Assembly (NCBI RefSeq): GCF_016612545.1
Contig: NZ_JAENRY010000090.1
Coordinates: 1-62,954 of the forward strand
From: Streptomyces sp. MBT65
GTDB lineage: Bacteria; Actinomycetota; Actinomycetes; Streptomycetales; Streptomycetaceae
Reading direction: 5' to 3'
DNA length: 62,954 bases
The notes under the pieces were generated by a model. It saw only the letters and a list, made by a program, of their open reading frames with translations, was not told the DNA's origin and made no database searches. This document shows positions 8,622-17,494 of the stretch, piece by piece (within the stretch, counting starts at the first letter, position 1; each line of letters starts with the position of its first letter). Both the position numbers and the translations under genes were made by a program.

Positions 8622-10439
8622 ATGCGCGTGCCATCCTCGGCCCTCACCCGGGCCCTCACACTCGCCGCCGGGCTCGTCCTGGTGCTCACCGCCTGTAGCA
8701 GTGGCGGCGGAGGCGGCGACTCCAGCAAGGGCAGCTCGGCCGGGCTCACGTCCTGCAACACCGTGGGCAAGGCCAACACCTGCAACTCGGCCACCACCAA
8801 GTCCGGCGGAACGTTCACCTACGTGCTGGAGAAGAACATCCAGCAGTGGAACGTCCAGGACGTCAACGGCAACACCTTCGAGAACGGGGAGGCCCTGGAG
8901 GTCGTCCTGCCGCAGGTGTTCATACCCCAACCGGACTTCACCGTCGCCCTCAACACCGACCTGGTGACCTCGGCGACGCAGACCAGCACCAGCCCGCAGA
9001 CCATCGTCTACAAGATCAACCCGAAGGCGGCGTGGAACGACGGGACGCCCATCACCGCCGACGACTTCATCTACTACTGGCGCACCAACAACGGCAAGGA
9101 CTGCCCGCCGCCGCCCGCCAGCGACTCCACGCAGACCAAGGGCTGTCTGCCGCAGAGCACCGCGGGCTACGACCGGATCAAGTCCCTCACGCCTTCCGAC
9201 AACGGCAAGACCGTCACGCTGGTGATGACGAAGCCGTACTCGGACTGGAAGTCCCTGTTCGGCGCGGGCTATCCGCTCTACCCGGCCCACACCGCGGAGA
9301 AGATCTCCGGTGCCAAGGTCGGTGACGCCACCGCCATGACGGCCACACAGATGGCCCAGGCCTGGCAGTACTTCCTGAAGACACCGCCCACCAAGTACCC
9401 CACCGCGGGCGCCTACAAGATGCAGCAGTGGGTCGACAACGACCACGCCACCTATGTGCCCGACCCGAAGTGGACCGGCGCGAAGAAGGCCACTCTCCAG
9501 CGGCTGATCTTCAAGGTGATCTCGGACGCCACCCAGGAACCGACCGCCCTCAAGAACAACGAGGTTCAGGCGATCTACCCGCAGCCCGAGGTGGACCTGG
9601 TCAACCAGGTCAAGGACATCCCCGGTGTCACCTACACCATCGGCAACGGGCTGACCTGGGAGCACTTCGACCTCAACCTGCACAACCCGGTGCTCGGCAA
9701 GTATCTGCCGCTGCGGCAGGCGATGTTCACGGCGATCAACATCAAGGACATCATCGCCAAGACGGTCGGTCAGTTCGACCCGGCCGTGAAGCCGCTCGGC
9801 AACCACAACTTCGTTCCCGGGCAGGCCGGTTACAAGGATCTGGTCACCAGCACCGGCCAGGGGTCGGGTGATCTGACCAAGGCGAAGAAGTACCTCACGG
9901 ACGCCAAGTTCACCGGTGTGGGCACGGCGTTGAAGACTCCGGACGGCAAGGCCGTCGGACCCTTCAACTGCCGCTACACCACCGGCAACCAGATCCGGCA
10001 GAGCGAGTGCCAGATCCTGCAGAGCAACCTGGCGAGCCTCGGCATCAAGGTCACCATCAAGCCGATCGGCGCCGCCGACCTCGGCACGGTCCTCTCCGGG
10101 CACCAGTACGACATCATCGTCTTCGCCTGGGTCGCGGCACCGTTCCCGAGCAGCGGCGCCCAGCAGAACTGGTTCACCGGCGGTGGCGGCAACTTCGGTG
10201 GCTACAGCAACAAGACGGCCGACTCCCTGATCTCCCAGGCCGTGGGTGAGACCGACGCGACGAAGGCCGCCGCGCTCCTCAACCAGGCCGACCAGCTCAT
10301 GGTGAACGACGCCTACGTCCTGCCGCTCTACCAGAAGCCGACGTTCCTCGCCGTGCAGACGCGGTTCGTGAACATGCGGAACAACGCCACGAACGTGGGC
10401 CCGGCCTACAACACCGGTGAATGGGGCCTGAAGAAGTAG
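8622..10439 (+). CDS. Oligopeptide ABC transporter substrate-binding lipoprotein (SBP_bac_5)
   Basis: First gene of a five-gene opp/dpp-type operon. The 605-residue protein has a lipoprotein signal with lipobox LTAC at about residues 22-25 followed by SSGGGGGD. The mature part is family 5 extracellular solute-binding protein (LEVVLPQVFIPQPDFTVALN, AAWNDGTPITADDFIYYW, RQAMFTAINIKDI, YQKPTFLAVQTRF), binding peptides or opine-like ligands on the outer membrane face. GAAGGAGAGGAAC gives a strong ribosome site for the ATG at 8622. The 250 nt before it contain no convincing gene; a weak TTGCGG-17-TAACAA promoter-like pair lies at 8446-8474 and ACCGG/CCGGT flank the leader end. Exact peptide specificity cannot be inferred. 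Confidence 0.93.
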   Translation: MRVPSSALTRALTLAAGLVLVLTACSSGGGGGDSSKGSSAGLTSCNTVGKANTCNSATTKSGGTFTYVLEKNIQQWNVQDVNGNTFENGEALEVVLPQVFIPQPDFTVALNTDLVTSATQTSTSPQTIVYKINPKAAWNDGTPITADDFIYYWRTNNGKDCPPPPASDSTQTKGCLPQSTAGYDRIKSLTPSDNGKTVTLVMTKPYSDWKSLFGAGYPLYPAHTAEKISGAKVGDATAMTATQMAQAWQYFLKTPPTKYPTAGAYKMQQWVDNDHATYVPDPKWTGAKKATLQRLIFKVISDATQEPTALKNNEVQAIYPQPEVDLVNQVKDIPGVTYTIGNGLTWEHFDLNLHNPVLGKYLPLRQAMFTAINIKDIIAKTVGQFDPAVKPLGNHNFVPGQAGYKDLVTSTGQGSGDLTKAKKYLTDAKFTGVGTALKTPDGKAVGPFNCRYTTGNQIRQSECQILQSNLASLGIKVTIKPIGAADLGTVLSGHQYDIIVFAWVAAPFPSSGAQQNWFTGGGGNFGGYSNKTADSLISQAVGETDATKAAALLNQADQLMVNDAYVLPLYQKPTFLAVQTRFVNMRNNATNVGPAYNTGEWGLKK

Positions 10440-10483
10440 TCCCTCAGTCAGAGGAAACAGCTCCACCGGCACGCCCGCCGGGC

Positions 10484-10523
10484 CCGTCCCCGCAGACACC
10501 GGGGCCGGGCCCGGCCGGGACGG
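10484..10523 (+). promoter_or_regulatory. Structured spacer in the transporter operon
   Basis: CCGTCCC (10484-10490) pairs with GGGACGG (10517-10523), and the intervening DNA contains the palindrome GCCGGGCCCGGC (10504-10515). A hairpin in the 119-nt gap after the binding-protein gene could stabilise its mRNA or reduce read-through, giving excess binding protein over membrane subunits. This is a common pattern, but here it is inferred only from base pairing. Confidence 0.45.
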
Positions 10524-10558
10524 CATCACCGACCCGCCGGCCTCCGAGAGAAGACCGC

Positions 10559-11545
10559 ATGCTCGCCTACACCGTGCGCCGCATCCTCGTCTCCATACCC
10601 GTTCTCGTCGTCTCGACGTTCATCGTGTTCCTCGTCGTCATCAACTCCGGTGATCCGGTGGCGAACTTCGCCACCTCACGACAACCCGCGCCCAGCCAGG
10701 CGGCGGTGACCGCCTTCGCGCGGCACATCCACGCCAACCAGCCGGTCATGGAACGCTATTGGAACTGGATCACCGGCGTCCTGCACGGCGACTTCGGCCC
10801 GTCCGTGCAGGCCAACCTGAACATCGGACACGACCTGTTCACCCGCTTCAAGGTGACCATCACCCTGGTCGCCGCGGCGATGATCCTCGCGCTGATCATG
10901 GCCGTCGTCTTCGGCGTGTTCAGCGCCATCCGCCAGTACTCCGCCGCCGACTACACCATCACCTTCTTCGGCTTCCTCTTCCTCGCCATGCCCGTGTTCT
11001 GGTTCGCGGTCCTGCTCAAGCAGGCCGGGATCTGGTTCAACCAGAAGACCGGCAGCCAGTTCCTCGGCACCATCGGAGAGAAGTCGCCGTACCTCGAAGT
11101 CGACACCACCTGGAACGAGTTCACCGACCACGTGGGCCACCTCATCCTGCCCACCATCACCCTCGCGCTGGTCTCCTTCGCGTCCTGGACCCGCTACACC
11201 CGTGCCTCCATGCTGGAGGTCCTCAACAGCGACTACGTACGGCTCGCCCGCGCCAAGGGCCTTCGGCGCGGCAAGGTGATGACACGGCACGCGCTGCGCA
11301 CCGCCCTCATCCCGCTGGCCACCGTCACCGCGCTCGACATCGCGATCATCCTGGGCGGCGCGGTGATCACGGAGACGATCTTCCAGTGGCACGGCATGGG
11401 CGAGATGCTGGTCCAGGCGGCGACCACGCTCGACGTCTACCGCACCATGGCCTGGCTGTTGCTCTCCGCCGTCGTCGTCATCGGGTTCAACCTCATCGCC
11501 GATCTGCTCTACGCCGTACTCGACCCGAGGATCCGCTATGACTGA
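10559..11545 (+). CDS. Oligopeptide ABC transporter permease (DppB/OppB type)
   Basis: Inner-membrane subunit of about 328 residues with six predicted helices. The N-terminus MLAYTVRRILVSIPVLVVST is the DppB/OppB hallmark helix and is followed by a large extracytoplasmic loop. The cytoplasmic EAA-type coupling motif appears as YVRLARAKGLRRGKVMTRHALRTA, then LIPLATVTALDIAIILGGAVITE. The ATG at 10559 is preceded by GAGAGAAG. The gene overlaps the next permease by 8 nt, indicating translational coupling. Confidence 0.93.
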   Translation: MLAYTVRRILVSIPVLVVSTFIVFLVVINSGDPVANFATSRQPAPSQAAVTAFARHIHANQPVMERYWNWITGVLHGDFGPSVQANLNIGHDLFTRFKVTITLVAAAMILALIMAVVFGVFSAIRQYSAADYTITFFGFLFLAMPVFWFAVLLKQAGIWFNQKTGSQFLGTIGEKSPYLEVDTTWNEFTDHVGHLILPTITLALVSFASWTRYTRASMLEVLNSDYVRLARAKGLRRGKVMTRHALRTALIPLATVTALDIAIILGGAVITETIFQWHGMGEMLVQAATTLDVYRTMAWLLLSAVVVIGFNLIADLLYAVLDPRIRYD

Positions 11546-12458
11546 CATCGAGGCACCGGGGTCCGCGGGCACTCAACTACCCCGTGGGGACCACGAGTTC
11601 ACCGTACGACAGCGCACCCAGACCCAGCTGGTGCTGCGCCGCTTCGTGCGGCACCGGGCCGCGATGGTCAGCCTCGTCGTGTTCCTGCTGATCATCCTGT
11701 GGGCGTTCATCGGTCCGCACCTGTGGCACTACTCGTACGCGAAGTACACCGAGGACAACTCCAAACCCCCTTCCTGGAAGCACCCGTTCGGCACCGACTC
11801 CTCGGGCTACGACGGCTACGCACAGGTCATGCGCGGCACCCAGACCTCGCTGAAGATCGCCATCATGATCGCGCTCGGCTCCACCTTCCTCGGTGCGATC
11901 TGGGGAGCCGTCGCCGGCTTCTACAAGGGCATCGTCGACGCCGTCATGATGCGCATCGCGGACCTGGTGCTTACGCTGCCCCTGTTCGCGATCGCCCTGG
12001 TCATCTCCTCCCGCACCGGCGGCTCCTGGTACTGGATCGCCATCGTGATCGCCGGGCTGACCTGGGCGTACGTGGCCCGGGTGGTGCGCTCTTCGGTGCT
12101 GTCGCTGCGCGAGAAGGAGTTCATCGAGGCGGCGCGGGCGCTCGGCGCCTCGGACACCCGGATCATCTTCCGGCATCTGCTGCCGAACGCGCTGGGCCCG
12201 ATCATCGTCAACGCGACGATCCTGGTGGCGACCGGCATCCTCACCGAGACCGCGCTCTCCTTCCTCGGCTTCGGTGTCCAACCGCCCGACACCTCCCTGG
12301 GGTTGCTGGTCTCCCAGGCGCAGACGGCGGTCGACACCCGGCCCTGGCTCTTCTACATCCCCGGCGCGTTCATCATCGCGATCGCGCTGACCATCAACTT
12401 CATCGGCGACGGACTGCGCGACGCCTTCGACCCCCGGCAGCAAAGGGTGCGACAGTGA
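11538..12458 (+). CDS. Oligopeptide ABC transporter permease (DppC/OppC type)
   Basis: 306-residue second membrane subunit. The N-terminal OppC-type cytoplasmic segment (TQLVLRRFVRHRAAMVSLVVFL) leads into the first helix, a periplasmic loop with HPFGTDSSGYDGYAQVMRGTQ (the conserved GTD-x-GRD-like segment of DppC), and five further helices. The EAA loop reads EFIEAARALGASDTRIIFRHLLPN. The start overlaps the preceding gene, and the stop overlaps the ATPase start as GTGA. It pairs with the upstream permease to form the channel. Confidence 0.93.
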   Translation: MTDIEAPGSAGTQLPRGDHEFTVRQRTQTQLVLRRFVRHRAAMVSLVVFLLIILWAFIGPHLWHYSYAKYTEDNSKPPSWKHPFGTDSSGYDGYAQVMRGTQTSLKIAIMIALGSTFLGAIWGAVAGFYKGIVDAVMMRIADLVLTLPLFAIALVISSRTGGSWYWIAIVIAGLTWAYVARVVRSSVLSLREKEFIEAARALGASDTRIIFRHLLPNALGPIIVNATILVATGILTETALSFLGFGVQPPDTSLGLLVSQAQTAVDTRPWLFYIPGAFIIAIALTINFIGDGLRDAFDPRQQRVRQ

Positions 12459-13573
12459 CGACCACGAGTCATGGAGTGCACGAGGTCCCCGTGACGTCCG
12501 CGGTGCTCGAAGTCGAGGACCTCAGCGTGGAGTTCGGCACGGAGGACGGGACGGTACGGGCCGTGCGCGGCGTCGGCTACCGGCTCGACCGGGGCGAATC
12601 GCTGGGCATCGTCGGCGAGTCGGGGTCCGGGAAGTCGGTGACCGCCCTCGCCGTCATGGGCCTGCTGCCGACCGGCGCCAAGGTGAGCGGCTCGGTCCGC
12701 TTCGAGGGCACGGAACTGCTCGGTCTCTCCGACGCGCGCCTGTCCGACCTGCGCGGCAGCGGCATCGCGATGATCTTCCAGGACCCGATGACCTCGCTCA
12801 ACCCCGTCTACAACGTGGGCTATCAGATCAGCGAGACCCTGCTCCGGCACAACCCCGGGATGACCCACAAGGACGCCCGCAAACGGGCCGTGGAACTCCT
12901 CGGCACGGTCGGCATCCCCAGCCCCGAGCGGCGCGTCGACACCTACCCGCACGAGATGTCCGGCGGGATGCGCCAGCGCGTCGTCATCGCGATCGCGATG
13001 GCCAACGACCCGGACGTGATCATCGCCGACGAGCCGACCACCGCCCTCGACGTCACCGTGCAGGCCCAGATCCTCGAAGCGCTGGAGACCGCCCGCGCCG
13101 AGACCGGCGCCGCGCTCGTCCTCATCACCCACGACCTCGGAGTGGTGGCCGGCCACACCGACCGGGTCGCCGTCATGTACGCGGGCCGGATCGTGGAGAC
13201 CGGGTCGGTCGAGGACATCTTCTACACCCCCCGCATGCCCTACACCCTGGGCCTGCTCGGCTCCCTGCCCCGCCTCGACCGCGAGGAGGCACGGCTCACC
13301 CCCATCGGCGGATCACCGCCGAGCCTGCTCAACCTGCCACCCGGCTGCCCCTTCTCCCCCCGCTGTCCGATGCGCCGGGACGTGTGCGACACCGACGAAC
13401 CCGTCCTGCGCAGGGCGGGCGGAGATCTGCACCTCAGCGCCTGCCACTTCGCCGACGAACTCGTCGACACCGGCGCCGACCAGGTCTTCGACGCGGTCGG
13501 CGCGGACGCCGAGGCCCTGGCCCGCTTCGCCGACGCGGCGCCCGCCACGAACCCCGAGGAGGACCCCGTATGA
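12455..13573 (+). CDS. Oligopeptide ABC transporter ATP-binding protein (DppD/OppD type)
   Basis: About 372 residues. Walker A GESGSGKSVT (about residues 55-64), Q-loop IFQDPMTSLNPVYNVGYQI, signature MSGGMRQRVVIA, Walker B VIIADEPTTALDV and H-loop LITHDLGVV are all intact. The C-terminal oligopeptide/dipeptide extension contains the cysteines of the OppD iron-sulfur or metal site (PPGCPFSPRCPMRRDVCD). The GTG start is inside the permease stop (GTGA), and its own stop overlaps the next start (ATGA). One of two ATPases energising the importer. Confidence 0.94.
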   Translation: MTTTSHGVHEVPVTSAVLEVEDLSVEFGTEDGTVRAVRGVGYRLDRGESLGIVGESGSGKSVTALAVMGLLPTGAKVSGSVRFEGTELLGLSDARLSDLRGSGIAMIFQDPMTSLNPVYNVGYQISETLLRHNPGMTHKDARKRAVELLGTVGIPSPERRVDTYPHEMSGGMRQRVVIAIAMANDPDVIIADEPTTALDVTVQAQILEALETARAETGAALVLITHDLGVVAGHTDRVAVMYAGRIVETGSVEDIFYTPRMPYTLGLLGSLPRLDREEARLTPIGGSPPSLLNLPPGCPFSPRCPMRRDVCDTDEPVLRRAGGDLHLSACHFADELVDTGADQVFDAVGADAEALARFADAAPATNPEEDPV

Positions 13574-14640
13574 CCGCGCCCGCGCAGGCCGCCACCCCCC
13601 TGCCGCCGCTGCCCGGCCACGGCGGCACCGGCGAACCGGTCCTCCAGGTAAGGGACTTGGTCAAACACTTCCCGGTCATGTCCAAGGGCGTCATCCGCCG
13701 GCGCGTCGGCGACGTGCACGCCGTCTGCGGGGTCTCCTTCGACCTCTACGCGAACGAAACCCTGGGCCTGGTGGGGGAGTCGGGCTCCGGCAAGACGACG
13801 ATCTCCCGCACCGTCCTCGGCCTGGAACGGGCCACCGCGGGCCAGGTCCGCTACGGGGAGCACGAGCTGACCAAGCTGAGCAGACGTCAGATGCGGCCGC
13901 TGCGCCGCGAGTTGCAGATCGTCTTCCAGGACCCGTACGCCTCCCTGGACCCGCGGATGACCGTCCACGAGATCGTCGCCGAGCCGCTGCGCATCCACGG
14001 CCGGTACGGAGCCGGGGCGGGCGGCGAGGTGAGCGAACTCCTGCGGCTGGTCGGACTCAACCCCGAGCACGGCAACCGCTTCGCCCATGAGTTCTCCGGC
14101 GGGCAGCGCCAACGCATCGGCATAGCAAGGGCGTTGGCCCTGCGCCCGAAGGTCGTCATCCTCGACGAACCGGTGTCGGCCCTCGACGTGTCGATCCAGG
14201 CCGGTGTTCTCAACCTGCTCATGGACCTGCAGAGCGAACTCGGCCTGTCCTTCCTGTTCGTCGCCCACGACCTGTCCGTGATGCGGCATGTGGCCGGCCG
14301 GGTCGCCGTCATGTACCTGGGCCGCCTGGTCGAGATCGCCCCGGCCCGCCAGCTCTTCGCCCGCCCGGCGCATCCGTACACCCAGGCGTTGGTCTCCGCC
14401 ATCCCGCTGCCCGACCCGCGCAAGGAACGCGCCCGGAAACGGATCACCATCCAGGGCGACGTCCCGAGCCCGGTCCGCCCGCCCAGCGGCTGTCGCTTCC
14501 GCACCCGCTGCCCGAAGTTCGCGAACCAACTCACCGACAGCGAACGGACGTCGTGCGTCGAGGAGGCCCCGGCGCTGGTGGACCGGGGTGGTGGCAACCC
14601 GGTCGCCTGCCACTACGCGGAGAGCATGGAGCTGTTGTAG
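13570..14640 (+). CDS. Oligopeptide ABC transporter ATP-binding protein (DppF/OppF type)
   Basis: About 356 residues with Walker A GESGSGKTTISRTVLG, Q-loop VFQDPYASLDPRM, signature FSGGQRQRIGIARAL, Walker B VVILDEPVSALDVSI and switch His FVAHDLSV. The C-terminal oligopeptide-family tail has the CRFRTRCPKF...C cysteines. Last gene of the operon. Its 3' end overlaps the convergent kinase-fold gene by 28 nt, and no separate terminator is visible. Confidence 0.94.
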   Translation: MTAPAQAATPLPPLPGHGGTGEPVLQVRDLVKHFPVMSKGVIRRRVGDVHAVCGVSFDLYANETLGLVGESGSGKTTISRTVLGLERATAGQVRYGEHELTKLSRRQMRPLRRELQIVFQDPYASLDPRMTVHEIVAEPLRIHGRYGAGAGGEVSELLRLVGLNPEHGNRFAHEFSGGQRQRIGIARALALRPKVVILDEPVSALDVSIQAGVLNLLMDLQSELGLSFLFVAHDLSVMRHVAGRVAVMYLGRLVEIAPARQLFARPAHPYTQALVSAIPLPDPRKERARKRITIQGDVPSPVRPPSGCRFRTRCPKFANQLTDSERTSCVEEAPALVDRGGGNPVACHYAESMELL

Positions 14641-15662
14641 CCGAGTTCCTCGGCGGACGGGTACGGCGTCAGCCTGCTCCCGTCCATGAAGCGCCGGTTG
14701 AAGTCGCCCACGGTCAAAGCGAGTCGGGCGTACCGGGAGATGAGCGCGGCGGCCGCACCCGGGATGCCCTCGGGCTGCTTGCCGTCAGAGCACGCGCGGA
14801 TGAACTCCAGCCGCTCGTCCGGCCCGTAGCCGTACTGGTCCACGACGAGCCAGTGCACCAGATAGGAGAAGGCGTAGGCGCGGTCGTAGTGGAGGTGGCG
14901 GTCGTAGAAGTCGCTTTCGTCCGCCGCGAGTTTGAAACGCGGGGAGAGCGCCAGGCCGTAGTCGGCGAGATGGAGCTGCTGCCCGTCGGTGAGGATGTTC
15001 CTGAAGTGGACGTCGAAGTGCAGGAGTTGCCGCTCGCGGAGGAAGCCGGTGACGGCATCGAGGCCCTGCTCCACGAGGGCGCAGGCGATGTCGGCGTCGT
15101 CGGTGCGGAGTTGGGCGTTCAGCCAGTCGTGGACGGTGAGCGGCAGGTGTTCCATGAACAGCGTCAGGCTCGCGGACGCCGTGCGCAGGGCCTCGATGTG
15201 CTCACGTCCGGCGCCCCAGTACGCCACGGTCCGTTCCACGTCGGCGAGTTCGTCGGGCAGCGGCTGCTCCGGGTCGGGCAGGACCCGCCAGTGGTGCAGC
15301 AGCGGGAAGCCCGAAAAGCGGTCGGACAGCACCCAGTTGGTCGTCATCTCGTGGACGGCCAGCTCACGCCAGACGCCGAAGCCGGGACTGGGGAGCGCGC
15401 CGATGCCGTAGTGGCAGAAGGCGGGTGCCCCGAACACGTTGGCCGTGGACCGCACGTTCTCCGGATGCCGCTCCAGGTCCGTGAGCGGCATCCGCTTCAC
15501 GAACACCTTTCTGCCGTCGACCTCGATCAGCGCCGAGCGCCCGCCGATGCCGGACCCCAACGGCGTTCCGGACGCGACCAGTTCGGCGAGTTCGTGGTCG
15601 GAGAGGAGGGCGAGGGAGGTGGCGATGTCACTGTGGGCGGCGATGCGCGCGGTGCGGGACAT
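14613..15662 (-). CDS. Kinase-fold (APH/protein-kinase-like) protein of unknown substrate
   Basis: About 349 residues. The N-lobe contains KVFVKRMPLTDLE, with a Lys that could bind ATP. The C-lobe has LLHFDVHFRNIL (about residues 235-246), a HxDxHxxN catalytic loop, followed by LHLADYGLALS where ADYG takes the place of DFG. This pattern is typical of aminoglycoside phosphotransferase or protein-kinase-like enzymes. It begins 14 nt after the DUF1905 gene and 344 nt from the M20 peptidase gene on the same strand, so the three probably form an operon. The substrate (small molecule or protein) is not evident. The ATG at 15662 (MSRTARIAAHSD) was preferred because the upstream in-frame residues look non-coding and overlap the neighbour. 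Confidence 0.75.
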   Translation of the reverse strand: MSRTARIAAHSDIATSLALLSDHELAELVASGTPLGSGIGGRSALIEVDGRKVFVKRMPLTDLERHPENVRSTANVFGAPAFCHYGIGALPSPGFGVWRELAVHEMTTNWVLSDRFSGFPLLHHWRVLPDPEQPLPDELADVERTVAYWGAGREHIEALRTASASLTLFMEHLPLTVHDWLNAQLRTDDADIACALVEQGLDAVTGFLRERQLLHFDVHFRNILTDGQQLHLADYGLALSPRFKLAADESDFYDRHLHYDRAYAFSYLVHWLVVDQYGYGPDERLEFIRACSDGKQPEGIPGAAAALISRYARLALTVGDFNRRFMDGSRLTPYPSAEELGYNSSMLSA

Positions 15663-15676
15663 GCGCCCATCCTCGT

Positions 15677-15973
15677 TCAGGCGGCGCCGAGCCGGACGGT
15701 CATCTCGACGCTCACCGTGTCGTCCGCGCCAAGCCCCTGCGGCTTCCGCACGGCGTTCTTGAGCGGCAGCAGATAGCCGCCGTCCTTGGGGAAGAGGGAC
15801 GTCGTGAACCCGACCCCGCCGATCCGCGCCTCGACGGGGATCACTCCCCAACCGTACGAGGCCATGGCGGCGACCTCACGGATGTCCGCCGACTCCTCGT
15901 CCGGCACGGGGACGAAGTAGTACGGCGAAGGGCCGCGCCACTCGATCACCCGCCCGGTGAAGACGAACCGCAT
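15677..15973 (-). CDS. DUF1905 domain protein
   Basis: 98-residue single-domain protein. The pattern FTGRVIEWRGPSPYYFVPVPDEES, then GWGVIPVEARIGGVGFTTSLFPKDGGYLLPLK, is characteristic of DUF1905, a small beta-barrel domain also found in YdeI-type proteins. No catalytic residues are known for the family. It lies 33 nt downstream of the M20 peptidase gene and 14 nt upstream of the kinase-fold gene on the same strand. A joint role of the three cannot be inferred. Confidence 0.8.
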   Translation of the reverse strand: MRFVFTGRVIEWRGPSPYYFVPVPDEESADIREVAAMASYGWGVIPVEARIGGVGFTTSLFPKDGGYLLPLKNAVRKPQGLGADDTVSVEMTVRLGAA

Positions 15974-16006
15974 TGCTTCGAACCCCCAACACCCCTCAGA
16001 ACGCGC

Positions 16007-17362
16007 TCAGTTGGCCGCGTAGTTCTGGAGGAACAGCGCCTCCGCCACCGACAGCCGCTCCAACTCCTCCGGCGACACGCTCTCGTTGACCGCGTGGATC
16101 CGGGCCTCCGGTTCGCTGAGGCCGATGAGGAGGATCTCCGCCTGCGGGTAGAGGGCGGCGAGGGTGTTGCACAGCGGGATGGAGCCGCCCTGGCCGGCGT
16201 ACTGCATCTCCTGGCCCGGGTAGGCGACCGCCATCGCGTCGGCCATCGCCGTGTACGCCGGGCTCGTCGTGTCGGCGCTGAAGGGCTGGCCCTGGCCGAT
16301 CTGCTCGGTGCTGACACGGGCGCCCCACGGGGTGTGGGCCTCCAGGTGGGCCTGGAGCAGCTTGGTCGCCTCGGCCGCGTCCACGCCCGGCGGGACGCGG
16401 AGGCTGACCAGCGCGCGGGCACCGGCCTGCACGGACGGGGTGGCGCCGACGACCGGCGGGCAGTCGATGCCGAGGACCGTGACGGCCGGGCGCGCCCAGA
16501 GCCGGTCGGCGACCGCGTCGGAACCGGTCAGCTCGACGCCGTCCAGCACCTTCGCGTCCTTGCGGAACTGCTCCTCGTCGTACGCCAGCCCGTCCCAGGT
16601 CGCGTGCGCCGCGAGCCCGTCGACCGCCGTCGAACCGTCCTTCGCGCGCAGCGAGTCCAGTACGCGGATCAGCGCGGCCAGCGCGTCGGGCGCGGCGCCG
16701 CCGAACTGGCCCGAGTGCAGGTTGCCCTCGAGGGTGTCGATCCGGACCCGCACCATGGTCATGCCGCGCAGGGTCGAGGTGACCGTGGGCAGCCCGACCC
16801 GGAAGTTGCCTGTGTCGCCGATCACGATCGTGTCGGCCGCGAGCAGCTCGGGGTGTGCCTCGGCGTACCGCTCCAGGCCGCCGGTGCCCTGCTCCTCCGA
16901 GCCCTCGGCGATCACCTTCACGTGCACCGGGACCCCGCCGTTCGCCTTGAGGGCGCGCAGCGCGAGCAGATGCATGATGAAGCCGCCCTTGCAGTCGGCG
17001 GCACCGCGCCCGTACCAGCGGCCGTCGCGCTCGGTCAGTTCGAAGGGCGGGGTCGTCCAGCCGGCCTCGTCCAGCGGCGGCTGCACGTCGTAGTGGGCGT
17101 ACAGGAGCACGGTCTTCGCGCCCTCGGGGCCGGGCAGGTAGCCGTAGACCGACTGTGTGCCGTCCGGGGTGTCGAGCAGGGCCACGTCCTGGAAACCCTC
17201 GGTGCGCAGGGCGTCGGCGACCCAGCGTGCAGCGCCCTCGCTCTCGCTCTTCGGGAACTGGTCGAAGTCCGCCACCGATTGGAAAGCCACGAGCTCGGTG
17301 AGCTCGGTCCTCGCCGTGGGCATCAGCGAGGCGACGGTCTCGGCGACCGGATTCGACGACAT
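16007..17362 (-). CDS. M20 family dipeptidase
   Basis: About 451 residues, the usual length for cytosolic M20 dipeptidases of the CNDP/PepV-like group. The metal-binding motif VLLYAHYDVQPP (His and Asp), the RGAADCKGGFIMHLLAL bridging Asp, the catalytic Glu pair in AEGSEEQGTGG and the dimerisation-domain residues NLHSGQFGG are all present, with the last His ligand near GLSEPEARIHAVNE. It should hydrolyse dipeptides or N-acyl amino acids in the cytoplasm with two zinc ions. No signal peptide. Divergent from the FAD oxidoreductase gene with a 132-nt gap; head gene of a likely three-gene operon. Proximity to a peptide importer on the other strand fits dipeptide use but is only suggestive. Confidence 0.9.
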   Translation of the reverse strand: MSSNPVAETVASLMPTARTELTELVAFQSVADFDQFPKSESEGAARWVADALRTEGFQDVALLDTPDGTQSVYGYLPGPEGAKTVLLYAHYDVQPPLDEAGWTTPPFELTERDGRWYGRGAADCKGGFIMHLLALRALKANGGVPVHVKVIAEGSEEQGTGGLERYAEAHPELLAADTIVIGDTGNFRVGLPTVTSTLRGMTMVRVRIDTLEGNLHSGQFGGAAPDALAALIRVLDSLRAKDGSTAVDGLAAHATWDGLAYDEEQFRKDAKVLDGVELTGSDAVADRLWARPAVTVLGIDCPPVVGATPSVQAGARALVSLRVPPGVDAAEATKLLQAHLEAHTPWGARVSTEQIGQGQPFSADTTSPAYTAMADAMAVAYPGQEMQYAGQGGSIPLCNTLAALYPQAEILLIGLSEPEARIHAVNESVSPEELERLSVAEALFLQNYAAN

Positions 17363-17494
17363 GGGCACGCTCCTTGTGGGTGCGACGTTGTACGAATGAT
17401 GCCGTCGATCCTCCCACAACGGCCTGTGGCGATGTCCGCCGTAGGATGCGGGGGACAGGTGCGGCAGCGGCTTGATCGGGAGCAGTAGACCATC

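Noticed and set aside
8379..10529. 716-codon open frame on the minus strand
   Set aside because: It lies antisense to the peptide-binding lipoprotein gene. Its Val/Gly/Arg/Asp-rich composition is the usual shadow of a GC-rich gene, with no family motif.
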